Shown: positions 55,643 to 63,372 of the stretch, piece after piece
Layout of the letters: each line of letters begins with the position of its first letter
How positions within the stretch are numbered: the first letter of the stretch is position 1
Program-made: the position numbers and the translations under genes
Notes under the pieces: generated by a model
Seen by the model: only the letters and a program-made list of their open reading frames with translations
The model's database searches: none
Told to the model about the DNA's origin: nothing
NCBI RefSeq assembly: GCF_900177405.1
Contig: NZ_LT840185.1
Span: 1,355,501-1,419,500 of the forward strand
Length of the DNA stretch: 64,000 bases
Direction of reading: 5' to 3'
From: Allosphingosinicella indica
GTDB taxonomy: Bacteria > Pseudomonadota > Alphaproteobacteria > Sphingomonadales > Sphingomonadaceae

Positions 55643-56827
55643 TCAGCCCTCCGGCAGCATCTCCTTCGCCATTTCCCGCACTGCCGCCGCATCGCCATGG
55701 AAACCGCAGGCGATCCACTCGCGCTCGATCGCCTGCAGCGTCTTGGCGACGGCGGGGCCGGGGGGCAGGCCCATGGCGATGAGATCGCCGCCGGTCAGCG
55801 GGAAATGCGGGCGCTGCCAGCCGGCAAGGCCGCGCGCGGCTTCCGCCTCGCCGATCAGCAGTAGCCGGTCGACCGCCTCCTCGCGGCCGATGCGGTAGGC
55901 GAGCGCGGGTCCGTCGGCGCGATCGGATGGGGTGCGCCCCGCCACCGCGACCAGCTTCTTGCCCGCCTTCTTGGAGAGGCGCAGCCGCGCGGCGATATCC
56001 TCGGCGACCTTCGGGTCGGCGGGAAGCAGCGCGGCGAGGCGGCGGAGCGCGTCGGGCGCTACATCGGCGGCGCGCTCGCGCAACACGAGATCGGCGAGCA
56101 GCGCGGCATCGGCCAGCTCGGGCAGCACCGGCTTCAGGATGCCGCGCTCCAGCATCAGCGCGATCGTCGGCGCCGGATCGGGCAGCGCGAGCAGCTTCAG
56201 CAGCTCGTCCGCGATCCTCTCGCGTGACAGGGCCATCAGATCGTTGGCGCGCGCGGTGCAGGCATCGAGCCCGGCGGCGTCGGGATGGCCGGCGCCGAAG
56301 CGCGCGTGGAAGCGGAAGAAGCGCAGGATCCTGAGGTGATCCTCGGCGATGCGGATCAGCGGATCGCCGATGAATCGCACGGTGCGCGCGTGGAGATCGT
56401 CGAGCCCGCCGAAATAGTCGAACAATTCGCCGCTGTCGGGATCGGCAGAGAGCGCGTTGATCGTAAAGTCGCGCCGCGCGGCATCCTCGGCCCAGTCGCC
56501 TGTGTAGGCGATCGTCGCGCGGCGGCCGTCGGTGGCGACGTCGCGGCGCAGCGTCGTCACCTCGACCGGGCGGCCATGGATCACCGCGGTGACGGTGCCG
56601 TGGGCGATGCCGGTGGGCACCGCCTTGATGTGTGCGGCCTTGAGCCGGTCCATCACGTCCTGCGGCTGGAGCCGGGTGGCGAGATCGATGTCGGCGACGG
56701 TGATGCCGAGCAGGGTATCGCGCACGCAGCCGCCGACGAAGCGCGTCTCGCCCTCTGGCGCGCCGAGCACGCCGAGCAGGCGGCGCATGTCGGGATCGGT
56801 CTGCCAGGGGGCGGGCGGCAGCGTCAT
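55643..56827 (-). CDS. cca: CCA tRNA nucleotidyltransferase (poly(A) polymerase family)
   Basis: 394 residues. Class II nucleotidyltransferase: FVGGCVRDTLLG, catalytic aspartates in DIDLATRL, RRDFTINAL and the RNA-binding helical region with EDHLRILRFFRF. Adds or repairs the CCA end. Its ATG overlaps the Nudix gene stop (ATGA). It is the short alphaproteobacterial form without an HD domain. Confidence 0.95.
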   Translation of the reverse strand: MTLPPAPWQTDPDMRRLLGVLGAPEGETRFVGGCVRDTLLGITVADIDLATRLQPQDVMDRLKAAHIKAVPTGIAHGTVTAVIHGRPVEVTTLRRDVATDGRRATIAYTGDWAEDAARRDFTINALSADPDSGELFDYFGGLDDLHARTVRFIGDPLIRIAEDHLRILRFFRFHARFGAGHPDAAGLDACTARANDLMALSRERIADELLKLLALPDPAPTIALMLERGILKPVLPELADAALLADLVLRERAADVAPDALRRLAALLPADPKVAEDIAARLRLSKKAGKKLVAVAGRTPSDRADGPALAYRIGREEAVDRLLLIGEAEAARGLAGWQRPHFPLTGGDLIAMGLPPGPAVAKTLQAIEREWIACGFHGDAAAVREMAKEMLPEG

Positions 56828-57444
56828 GCGAAGGGCGCCAGCCGGCGCGAAAGGTTGACGATCATCGCGGCGGTGGCTCCCCAGATGCGCTGCCCGTCCC
56901 AGTCTATCTCATAAAAGGTGCGTGGCGCACCCTGCCAGAAGACGCTCTGCAGGCGGTGGTGTGCGGGATCGAGGATGTGGGCGAGCGGCACCTCGAAGAT
57001 GGCCGCGACCTCGCCCGGCTCGGCGACCAGCGGTAGATCGGGCGGCACGACGCCCAGCACCGGCGTCACCGCGAAGCCGGTGATCGTGCGATAGGGATCG
57101 GCGAGACCGATCAGATCGACCGCCGCGGGCGGCAGCGCGATCTCCTCCTCGGCTTCGCGCAGCGCCGCGGCGACGGCATCCGCATCGCCGGGATCGACGC
57201 GCCCGCCGGGGAAAGCGACCTGCCCGGCGTGGCGGCGGAGGCCCTCGGTGCGGAGCGTCAGCAGCACCCCCGGCTCGGCCCGGTCGGTGATCGCGACGAG
57301 GACTGCGGCGGCGGTGTCTTCGACCGCGCCCAACGGCTCGCCGCCGTCCCCCGGCAGAAGATCGGGGCTGTGCGCATGCCCTTCGGCCAGCGCCCGCCGC
57401 AGGCGATCGGCAAGGCCGGCGGGGGAAGGTGCGGCGCGGTTCAT
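56824..57444 (-). CDS. Nudix hydrolase, CoA pyrophosphatase-like
   Basis: 206 residues from ATG 57444. The Nudix box FPGGRVDPGDADAVAAALRE with AEEEI has a longer first loop, as in the NudL/CoA-diphosphatase branch. The upstream LRTEGLRRHAGQVAFPGG matches the family UPF0035 motif. Hydrolyses CoA derivatives or related nucleotides. Coupled to cca. Confidence 0.9.
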   Translation of the reverse strand: MNRAAPSPAGLADRLRRALAEGHAHSPDLLPGDGGEPLGAVEDTAAAVLVAITDRAEPGVLLTLRTEGLRRHAGQVAFPGGRVDPGDADAVAAALREAEEEIALPPAAVDLIGLADPYRTITGFAVTPVLGVVPPDLPLVAEPGEVAAIFEVPLAHILDPAHHRLQSVFWQGAPRTFYEIDWDGQRIWGATAAMIVNLSRRLAPFA

Positions 57445-57628
57445 CCGCCGCGCCTTAGCGGAGACGCTGCCATAATCGCAAACGCCGTCCGTGATGTCCT
57501 GCAGCCCCGATTTCTGCGACAATCCCCGCGTTCAGCTCTTTTCTATCGTTCGCAGTCGTAGGCCGCGCGAACCCGCCGTCCGCACCCTCCATGGCCAGTG
57601 CGAACATTGGGACCTTTCGCGCCTTAAG

Positions 57629-57734
57629 CCCTCCCCCTTGATGGGGGAGGGTTGGGTGGGGGTGGAGGTTGAGAAGTTAGCACCTTATTCGGAGACGCCA
57701 CCCCACCCCAACCCCTCCCCATCAAGGGGAGGGG
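57629..57734. repeat. Palindromic double-hairpin repeat, copy 6 (overlaps 3' end of the DUF1285 gene)
   Basis: Left hairpin CCCTCCCCCTTGATGGGGGAGGG and right hairpin CCCCTCCCCATCAAGGGGAGGGG. In between, GGGTGGGGGTGG and CCACCCCACCCC face each other. The last codons (Ser-Pro-Ser-Pro) and TGA stop of the DUF1285 gene fall inside the right hairpin. Confidence 0.9.
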
Positions 57735-58297
57735 CTACCAGTCAGCGCGAAGAAAATACCGTCGCTCCACAGTCCAGGCGTGTCACCGCCGTCGGCGATC
57801 GCCATCTCCGCCAGCTCGTAATAGACCGGCCGTGCGACCAGCGCCTCCAGCCCGCCGCGGACGTGAAGATAGGGGTGCGGCCCGTCCTCGCGCGCATCGA
57901 AGCGCAGGCGATGCTCCGGCCCCGCCACCACGACGTCGCCGGTGTTGAGCCGAAAGGCGAGGCGGCGGGCGTCGCCCTCGCCCTCGCTCTTCACTTCGAC
58001 CGCGACGAAGGCGGCGTCCTCGACTTCGATGTCGAGCTTCTCGACCGGGGTCACCAGCACGTGCCGCCCGTCGGGCTCGCGGCGGAGGATGGTCGAGAAC
58101 AGCCGCACCATCGCCGGGCGGCCGATCGGCGATCCTTCGTGATACCAGGTGCCATCGCGTGCGATCCGCATCGCGCTGTCACCGCAATGCGCCGGGTTCC
58201 ATTTGTCGACGGGGGGCAGCTTCTTCGCCTCCGCCAGCGCGGCGATGTCGGCGAGGCTGAGGCCGGCGAGATCGGCGGGCGGTTCGTCCATCGGCAT
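57722..58297 (-). CDS. DUF1285-family protein
   Basis: 191 residues from ATG 58297 (MPMDEPPADLAGLSLADIA; ATG 58291 is possible). Conserved family features WNPAHCGDSAMRIARDGTWYHEGSPIGR and MVRLFSTILRRE. No known biochemical function. The C-terminal Ser-Pro-Ser-Pro and the stop codon are supplied by the adjacent palindromic repeat. Confidence 0.88.
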   Translation of the reverse strand: MPMDEPPADLAGLSLADIAALAEAKKLPPVDKWNPAHCGDSAMRIARDGTWYHEGSPIGRPAMVRLFSTILRREPDGRHVLVTPVEKLDIEVEDAAFVAVEVKSEGEGDARRLAFRLNTGDVVVAGPEHRLRFDAREDGPHPYLHVRGGLEALVARPVYYELAEMAIADGGDTPGLWSDGIFFALTGSPSP

Positions 58298-58373
58298 AAG
58301 GCGAGGGGTTAGCGCATCGCTTGCGCCCCGGCAAAGCTTGCCGCGAACCCGGCGCGCTCCTATCGGCGCGGGA

Positions 58374-59135
58374 ATGGACGAGTTTCCAAGCCCGCGCACC
58401 GCGATCGTGACCGGCGGCGCCAAGCGCATCGGCGCGGCGCTGTGCCGCGCGCTCGCCGCGGGCGGCTGGCATCTCCTCATCCACTACGGCCGATCGGCAG
58501 ATGCGGCGGAGGCGCTTGCCGCCGAGCTCGGCAACGCGCGGACGGTCTCTGCCGATCTTGCCGATCCGACGGCGGCGGATACCATCTTCGCCGCGCTGGA
58601 TGGGCTTCCGCCCGCGCGGTTGCTGGTCAACTCCGCATCGCGTTTCGTGCTCGATTCCGCGGACGATTTCGGGCTTGCCGAATGGGACGCGCATCAGGCG
58701 ATCAACCTGCGTGCGCCGGCGCTGCTCAGCCAGGCGTTCGCCGCGCGGGCGGGCGATGTCGGCGGGCTGATCGTCAACCTTCTCGACGCCAAGCTTGCCG
58801 CGCCCAACCCTGATTTCTTCAGCTACACCATCTCCAAGATGGGGCTCGCCGGCCTTACCGAGCTCAGCGCACGGGTGTGGGCGGAGCGCGGCATCCGCGT
58901 GTGCGGCATCGCGCCGTCGGTCACGCTCGTCTCCGGCCCGCAGAGCCGCGCGAATTTCGAGGAGGTGCATGCGATGAACGCGCTCGGACGCGGCGTCGAT
59001 GTCGCCGAGATCGTCGCCGCGCTCCGTTTCCTCATCGCCACGCCCACCATCACCGGGCAGATCATCACCCTCGACGGCGGCCAGCGCTTCCTCGGCCTGC
59101 CGCGCGACGTCCAGTTTCTGGAGCCCAAGCCATGA
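58374..59135 (+). CDS. Short-chain dehydrogenase, FolM/pteridine-reductase-like
   Basis: 253 residues. Rossmann start TAIVTGGAKRIGAALCRAL. The TGGxKRIG form (TGx3RxG) is the fingerprint of pteridine reductases rather than the usual TGxxxGxG. The active site has Asp-Ala-Lys (NLLDAKL) and YTISKMGLAGL (Y-x3-K). C-terminal GQIITLDGGQRF is typical. It overlaps folB (ATGA), which supports a dihydromonapterin or dihydrofolate reductase role. Confidence 0.88.
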   Translation: MDEFPSPRTAIVTGGAKRIGAALCRALAAGGWHLLIHYGRSADAAEALAAELGNARTVSADLADPTAADTIFAALDGLPPARLLVNSASRFVLDSADDFGLAEWDAHQAINLRAPALLSQAFAARAGDVGGLIVNLLDAKLAAPNPDFFSYTISKMGLAGLTELSARVWAERGIRVCGIAPSVTLVSGPQSRANFEEVHAMNALGRGVDVAEIVAALRFLIATPTITGQIITLDGGQRFLGLPRDVQFLEPKP

Positions 59136-59533
59136 ACCGCCCCATCACGCTCGACGGCCTCGTGCCGCAGGCGCTCGCCCCAAGGACGCGCAAGATCGTG
59201 CTCGAGGATTTCGATCTGCCGGTCGATATCGGCTTTCACGATTTCGAGGTCGGCACGCCGCAGCGGCTCATCGTCTCGGTCGAGGTGTGGGTGGACGAGG
59301 CAAGCTTCGCCGACGCCGATCATCCCGAGCGCGCGTGGAATTATGATTTCCTGCGCACCGAGATCGCCGCCCTCGCCGCCGCGGGCCGCTACAATCTGCA
59401 GGAGACGTTCGTGCGCGCGGTCTACGACATCGTCGCCGCCCGGCGCGGGGTGACGGGCCTGCGCGTCTCCAGCCGCAAGCCCGACATCTACCCCGATTGC
59501 GCGGGTGTGGGCGTCGAGCTGTCTTCCTTCTAG
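59132..59533 (+). CDS. folB: Dihydroneopterin aldolase
   Basis: 133 residues. FolB fold: IVLEDFDLPVDIGFHDFEVG (substrate-binding region), the catalytic glutamate in YNLQETFVRAVYDI and KPDIYPDCAGVGVEL. Acts in folate or tetrahydromonapterin synthesis. Coupled to the FolM-like reductase. Confidence 0.93.
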   Translation: MNRPITLDGLVPQALAPRTRKIVLEDFDLPVDIGFHDFEVGTPQRLIVSVEVWVDEASFADADHPERAWNYDFLRTEIAALAAAGRYNLQETFVRAVYDIVAARRGVTGLRVSSRKPDIYPDCAGVGVELSSF

Positions 59534-59537
59534 TGTT

Positions 59538-60398
59538 CTAGCGCCGCGTTCTTGCGCAGGGGCCGAGCGCCTGCAGCACGAAAGCATAGTCCGCGCGGAT
59601 GCCTTGCGCGCCGGCCGCGTCGGTTTCGGCCAGGCTTTCGCGCGGCAGTTGGGCCGGGAGCGCGCAGGCGAGGCGATACCAGAGCAAAGTGTCGCGCTCG
59701 GGCGGCGCGGCGCTGTCGTCGACGATCTCGGTCAGCGCCACCGCCCAGCGCGGCCGCTCGCCGGGGCGGCGGAGGATGCTGAGCGACACCGGCCGCTGGT
59801 CCGCGGTCTGCAGGAAGATCTGCGTCTCGCTCTCGCCGGGCAGCGATCCCGGGACGTGGAAGGCGCGGCCGATGCCGGTGATCCGCGGCGGCGCGTCGCG
59901 GCTGACGGCTTCGCGCAGGATCGCGCGGATGCGGTCGGCACGCGCCGGCGTGTAGGGGATCTGCGCATCGGGCGCGGTGAGCTGCACCTCGCCCATGCGG
60001 CCCGCGACCGGGCGGCCGAGAATCAGGAATTCGGCGCGGCGCGCGAACTTCACCGGCCGGCCGCGCGCATCGTTGGCGACATCGGCGAGGTAGCTGACGG
60101 CGGCGGGAATGCCGTTGGTGCCGCGGATGAGGTTCACCACCTCGGCCTGGACGTAGAAGCGCGTCATGCCGGGCAGCACGCCGGGTGCGCGATCGGGCTT
60201 CAGCGCGGTCGCCCGCGTCACGCGGACATGCGCCACCACCGGCGATGGCGCGGCAAGATCGGCGAGATCGGCATAGGTCAACTCGGCGGCAGCGGCGGGG
60301 ATTTGCGAATCGGCAACAGCCGGTAGCGAGACCGAAACTTTGCCGGCGAGCAGAATCGCCGCAGCAATGCGGGGCAGGGATGAATTGCTTTTTTTCAT
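59538..60398 (-). CDS. Secreted protein of unknown function
   Basis: 286 residues. Signal peptide (MKKSNSSLPRIAAAILLAGK.., about 1-30). Mature part contains VVAHVRVTRATALKPDRAPG, a beta-rich central region and two cysteines near the C-terminus (CALPAQ, GPCARTRR) that might form a disulfide. No family recognised; convergent with folB and divergent from tonB. Confidence 0.8.
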   Translation of the reverse strand: MKKSNSSLPRIAAAILLAGKVSVSLPAVADSQIPAAAAELTYADLADLAAPSPVVAHVRVTRATALKPDRAPGVLPGMTRFYVQAEVVNLIRGTNGIPAAVSYLADVANDARGRPVKFARRAEFLILGRPVAGRMGEVQLTAPDAQIPYTPARADRIRAILREAVSRDAPPRITGIGRAFHVPGSLPGESETQIFLQTADQRPVSLSILRRPGERPRWAVALTEIVDDSAAPPERDTLLWYRLACALPAQLPRESLAETDAAGAQGIRADYAFVLQALGPCARTRR

Positions 60399-60509
60399 TC
60401 ACATCGTTCCAAAATGGCTCTCCACAGTGCGTTTAGCCCCATTAACCGCGGATTGCAGCCCTTCCGCGGCCGGATCGGCGGATATCCACAGGAGGATTGC
60501 GCGCCCCAT

Positions 60510-60529
60510 TGTGTCGCGATAGAGACACA
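60510..60529. promoter_or_regulatory. Inverted repeat upstream of tonB
   Basis: TGTGTC-GCGATAGA-GACACA, a perfect 6-base inverted repeat with an 8-base spacer, 105 bases ahead of the tonB start within the 235-base divergent gap (60399-60633). Candidate operator; not a recognisable Fur box. The rest of the gap shows no other clear signal besides GAGAGGAG before tonB. Confidence 0.4.
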
Positions 60530-60633
60530 GGTCTTGTCCATGGAACGCTGGCGTTAAGCATGGACCCGGGCCGATCCGCAGGCTTTCGCCATCAAACGAT
60601 GGTCCGGGCGTTCGAGAGGAGTGCGACTGATTA

Positions 60634-61296
60634 ATGTCCTACGCTGATCGCGAGATGAGCTCGAGCAGGATCACGGCGATCATCATCGTCGCCCTGCTCC
60701 ACGCCTTGCTGGGCTATGCGCTGATTACCGGCCTGGCCTACAATGTCGTCAAGAAGGTCGCGCAGGACCTCAAGACCTTCGACGTGACGGAAGAGCCGCC
60801 GCCCCCCGAGGAGCCGCCGCCCCCGCCGCCCGAGAAGGTCGTCGAGCCGCCGCCCGTCGTGTCGCCGCCGCCGATCGTGCGGACCAACGCGCCGCCGCCG
60901 CCGATCGTCCAGTCGGTGCCGATCGCGCCGCCGCCTGTGATCACGCCGACCGCTCCGGTCGCGCCGCCGCCGCCGCCCGCGCCGCCTAAGCCCAAGCAGG
61001 CTGCCGTCGGTGCCAAGCCGCGCGGTAACCCGGCGAGCTGGGCCACCAATGCGGACTATCCGTCCAGCGCGCTTCGTGCCGAAGCGCAGGGCGTAACCGG
61101 CTTCCGCGTCCAGGTCGGCGCCGACGGTCGTGTCACCAATTGCGAAGTCACCTCGTCCAGCGGCAACAGCGCGCTCGACGAAGCGACCTGTCGCCTCATC
61201 ACCCGCCGTGCGCGTTTCACGCCGGCGAAGGATGAGAACGGCACCGCGATTGCCGACAGCTACTCCAACCGTATCCGCTGGGAGATTCCGAACTAG
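60634..61296 (+). CDS. tonB: Energy transducer TonB
   Basis: 220 residues. N-terminal membrane anchor (about 12-35, ITAIIIVALLHALLGYALI), long Pro-rich periplasmic linker (EPPPPEEPPPPPPEKVVEPP region through about residue 125), and the C-terminal TonB domain (YPSSALRAEAQGVTGFRVQV, ITRRARFTPA). Drives TonB-dependent receptors such as the one at 19645-21663. First gene of tonB-exbB-exbD-exbD. Confidence 0.95.
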   Translation: MSYADREMSSSRITAIIIVALLHALLGYALITGLAYNVVKKVAQDLKTFDVTEEPPPPEEPPPPPPEKVVEPPPVVSPPPIVRTNAPPPPIVQSVPIAPPPVITPTAPVAPPPPPAPPKPKQAAVGAKPRGNPASWATNADYPSSALRAEAQGVTGFRVQVGADGRVTNCEVTSSSGNSALDEATCRLITRRARFTPAKDENGTAIADSYSNRIRWEIPN

Positions 61297-61349
61297 TCGG
61301 TCTTTCTTGAGCAAACCCAGTTATTTGAGACGAAGAGGAAAGTACGAGC

Positions 61350-62129
61350 ATGACGACCCCAGCAGCAGCAGCTCCCGTGGAGAACCCGTATGGCCTGATG
61401 GCCGCCCTGGAACAGGGTGGTCTCATCGCCTGGGCGACCTTCCTCATCCTCGTGGCGATGTCGGTCTTCACCTTCTACATCATGTTCACCAAGCTGTTCG
61501 AGCAGCAGAAGATCATGAACCAGGGGCGGCGCGTGCGCGCGTCCTTCTGGAACGCCGCCAACATCCGTGAAGGCGGCGCCAAGCTCGAAAAGAACAGCGC
61601 CTATCGCCAGATCGTCGAAGACGGCCTGATCGCGCAGGAGCAGCACACCAAGCTGACCGATCCGGTCGACCAGCACGAGTGGATGCTAAACTCGCTCCAG
61701 CGTAGCCAGGCGATGGTCGGCAACAAGCTGGGTGAAGGCCTCGCCTTCCTCGCGTCGGTCGGTTCGACCGCGCCGTTCATCGGTCTGTTCGGTACCGTCG
61801 TCGGCATCTACCGCGCGCTCATCAAGATCGGTGCCGCCGGTCAGGCGTCGATCGACGCCGTCGCCGGCCCGGTCGGCGAGGCGCTCATCATGACCGCGCT
61901 CGGCCTCGTCGTCGCGGTGCCTGCGGTGCTCGGCTACAACTGGCTGATGCGGCGCAACAAGGCGATCATGGACTCGCTGGGCGCCTTCTCGACCGATCTG
62001 CACGGCTACATGATGTCGGGCGGTGCGGTGAAGCCGGCGCAGGTCGGCAAGAACGCCGCCGCCGTCGCCGCTGCCAAGACCGCTCCGGCCGCCGCGACGA
62101 CCGCGCCGGCCGGCACCGTCAAGCGCTGA
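61350..62129 (+). CDS. exbB: Proton channel protein ExbB
   Basis: 259 residues. Three membrane segments (about 25-46, 142-165 and 182-205) with the channel-lining GLFGTVVGIYRALIKIG and ALIMTALGLVVAVPAVLGYN. Forms the pentameric stator that powers TonB. Ala-rich C-terminal tail. A 54-base gap separates it from tonB, and a weak hairpin lies in the 103-base gap after it (GCGGGG..CCCCGC, 62144-62178). Confidence 0.95.
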   Translation: MTTPAAAAPVENPYGLMAALEQGGLIAWATFLILVAMSVFTFYIMFTKLFEQQKIMNQGRRVRASFWNAANIREGGAKLEKNSAYRQIVEDGLIAQEQHTKLTDPVDQHEWMLNSLQRSQAMVGNKLGEGLAFLASVGSTAPFIGLFGTVVGIYRALIKIGAAGQASIDAVAGPVGEALIMTALGLVVAVPAVLGYNWLMRRNKAIMDSLGAFSTDLHGYMMSGGAVKPAQVGKNAAAVAAAKTAPAAATTAPAGTVKR

Positions 62130-62232
62130 TCCAAGAGCGTAGGGCGGGGCACGGCCTGACCGGCCGGCTCCGCCCCGCTCCGCCGGACGCCGCGCGCGCC
62201 CGCAGCACGATTCAGGAACAGGATTTCAGATT

Positions 62233-62718
62233 ATGGCGATGAGTGTCGGGCCAGGCAGCGATGGCGATGAAACCCCGATGTCGGACATCAACACGACGCC
62301 CCTCGTGGACGTCATGTTGGTTCTGCTCATCATCTTCCTCATCGCGGTCCCCGTCGTGATCCAGACCGTCCCGGTGAACCTGCCCAAGGTGAAGTTCGAG
62401 GTGACGACGACCAAGCCGGAGAACGTCTCGCTCTCCGTGCGCGGCGACGGCGCCGGCGGCTGCGAGGTCTATTGGGGCCTCACCAAGGTCAATTCGCAGG
62501 ATCTGCTCGATCGCGCGGTCGCCAAGCTGCGGCTCGAGATCGACAAGCAGGGCGGCCCGGACAATGTGACCGAGCTTCCCGAAGCGCATATTCGCGGTGA
62601 CGTGAACACGCCGTACAAGTGCGTCGGCGGCGCGATCTTCACCATGCAGCGCGCCGGCTTCAGCCGCGTGGGCTTCATTTCCGAGCCGCCTGCGGGCACC
62701 GTAACCCAGCGGCTTTGA
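62233..62718 (+). CDS. exbD: ExbD/TolR biopolymer transport protein 1
   Basis: 161 residues. Cytoplasmic N-terminus with SDINTTPLVDVMLVLLIIFL, which includes the proton-carrying aspartate (D in PLVDVML) in its single membrane helix. Periplasmic domain has one unusual cysteine pair (GGCEVYW, PYKCVGG). Longer than E. coli ExbD. Works with ExbB and TonB. Confidence 0.94.
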   Translation: MAMSVGPGSDGDETPMSDINTTPLVDVMLVLLIIFLIAVPVVIQTVPVNLPKVKFEVTTTKPENVSLSVRGDGAGGCEVYWGLTKVNSQDLLDRAVAKLRLEIDKQGGPDNVTELPEAHIRGDVNTPYKCVGGAIFTMQRAGFSRVGFISEPPAGTVTQRL

Positions 62719-62743
62719 TCGGCCCCAGGAAGGAGTAAGAGTC

Positions 62744-63169
62744 ATGGCTATTTCCATGGGGGGTTCGGCCGACGAACCGATGATGGACATCAACACGACG
62801 CCGCTGATCGACGTCATGCTGGTTCTCCTGATCATGTTCATCATCACCATCCCGATCCAGACGCACGCGGTAAAGATCGATCTTCCCGTTGACAGCGGCG
62901 AGTCGACGCCGCCGCCGATCGATCCGGTGAAGAACAAGATCGTCATTGCGCCGTCGGGCCAGGTGTTCTGGAACGGCGCGCCGGTGAACGAGACGGTGCT
63001 GCGCCAGTATCTCAACATCACCACGACGATGACGCCGACGCCGGAGCTGCACCTGCAGCCCGATCCGAACGCGCGCTACGAGACGGTGGACGAGGTGCTG
63101 GCGATCGTGAAGCGCGCCAACGTCACCGCGTTCGGCTTCGTCGGAAACGAGGCTTACGCGACGTTCTGA
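62744..63169 (+). CDS. exbD2: ExbD/TolR biopolymer transport protein 2
   Basis: 141 residues. Also has the MDINTTPLIDVMLVLLIMFI helix with its essential aspartate. Second of two tandem ExbD genes, as in Xanthomonas and many sphingomonads, where the second is not always needed for iron uptake. AGGAGT precedes its start by nine bases. A strong terminator follows. Confidence 0.94.
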   Translation: MAISMGGSADEPMMDINTTPLIDVMLVLLIMFIITIPIQTHAVKIDLPVDSGESTPPPIDPVKNKIVIAPSGQVFWNGAPVNETVLRQYLNITTTMTPTPELHLQPDPNARYETVDEVLAIVKRANVTAFGFVGNEAYATF

Positions 63170-63199
63170 CGCAGCGTCCGATCGTTGCAGAGAAAAGGG

Positions 63200-63231
63200 A
63201 AGGGCGGTCCATTGTGGCCGCCCTTTCTTTT
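63200..63231 (+). terminator. Rho-independent terminator after exbD2
   Basis: Perfect 8-base stem AAGGGCGG (63200-63207) and CCGCCCTT (63218-63225) with a 10-base loop, followed by TCTTTT. Classic intrinsic terminator for the tonB-exbB-exbD-exbD operon. Confidence 0.9.
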
Positions 63232-63250
63232 GGCGGCGATACCAACAATC

Positions 63251-63335
63251 CGTCACCCTGAACTTGTTTCAGGGTCTCCATGGAGAAGGCCGTAATCGTC
63301 ATCGAGATGGATGCTGAAACGAGTTCAGCATGACA
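63251..63335. repeat. Double stem-loop intergenic repeat, type B copy 3
   Basis: ACCCTGAA-cttgt-TTCAGGGT and ATGCTGAA-acgag-TTCAGCAT, same layout as the copies at 45.2 and 55.5 kb. Sits between the exb terminator and the M24 peptidase gene, about 38 bases before its ATG. Confidence 0.9.
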
Positions 63336-63372
63336 GGCAACGGGCTTGGCCCGCACCGAAAGGGGACATTGG

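Noticed and set aside
62144-62178. Terminator between exbB and exbD
   Set aside because: Stem is short and interrupted, there is no T run, and the two ExbD genes would then be cut off from the operon; left as a weak hairpin only.
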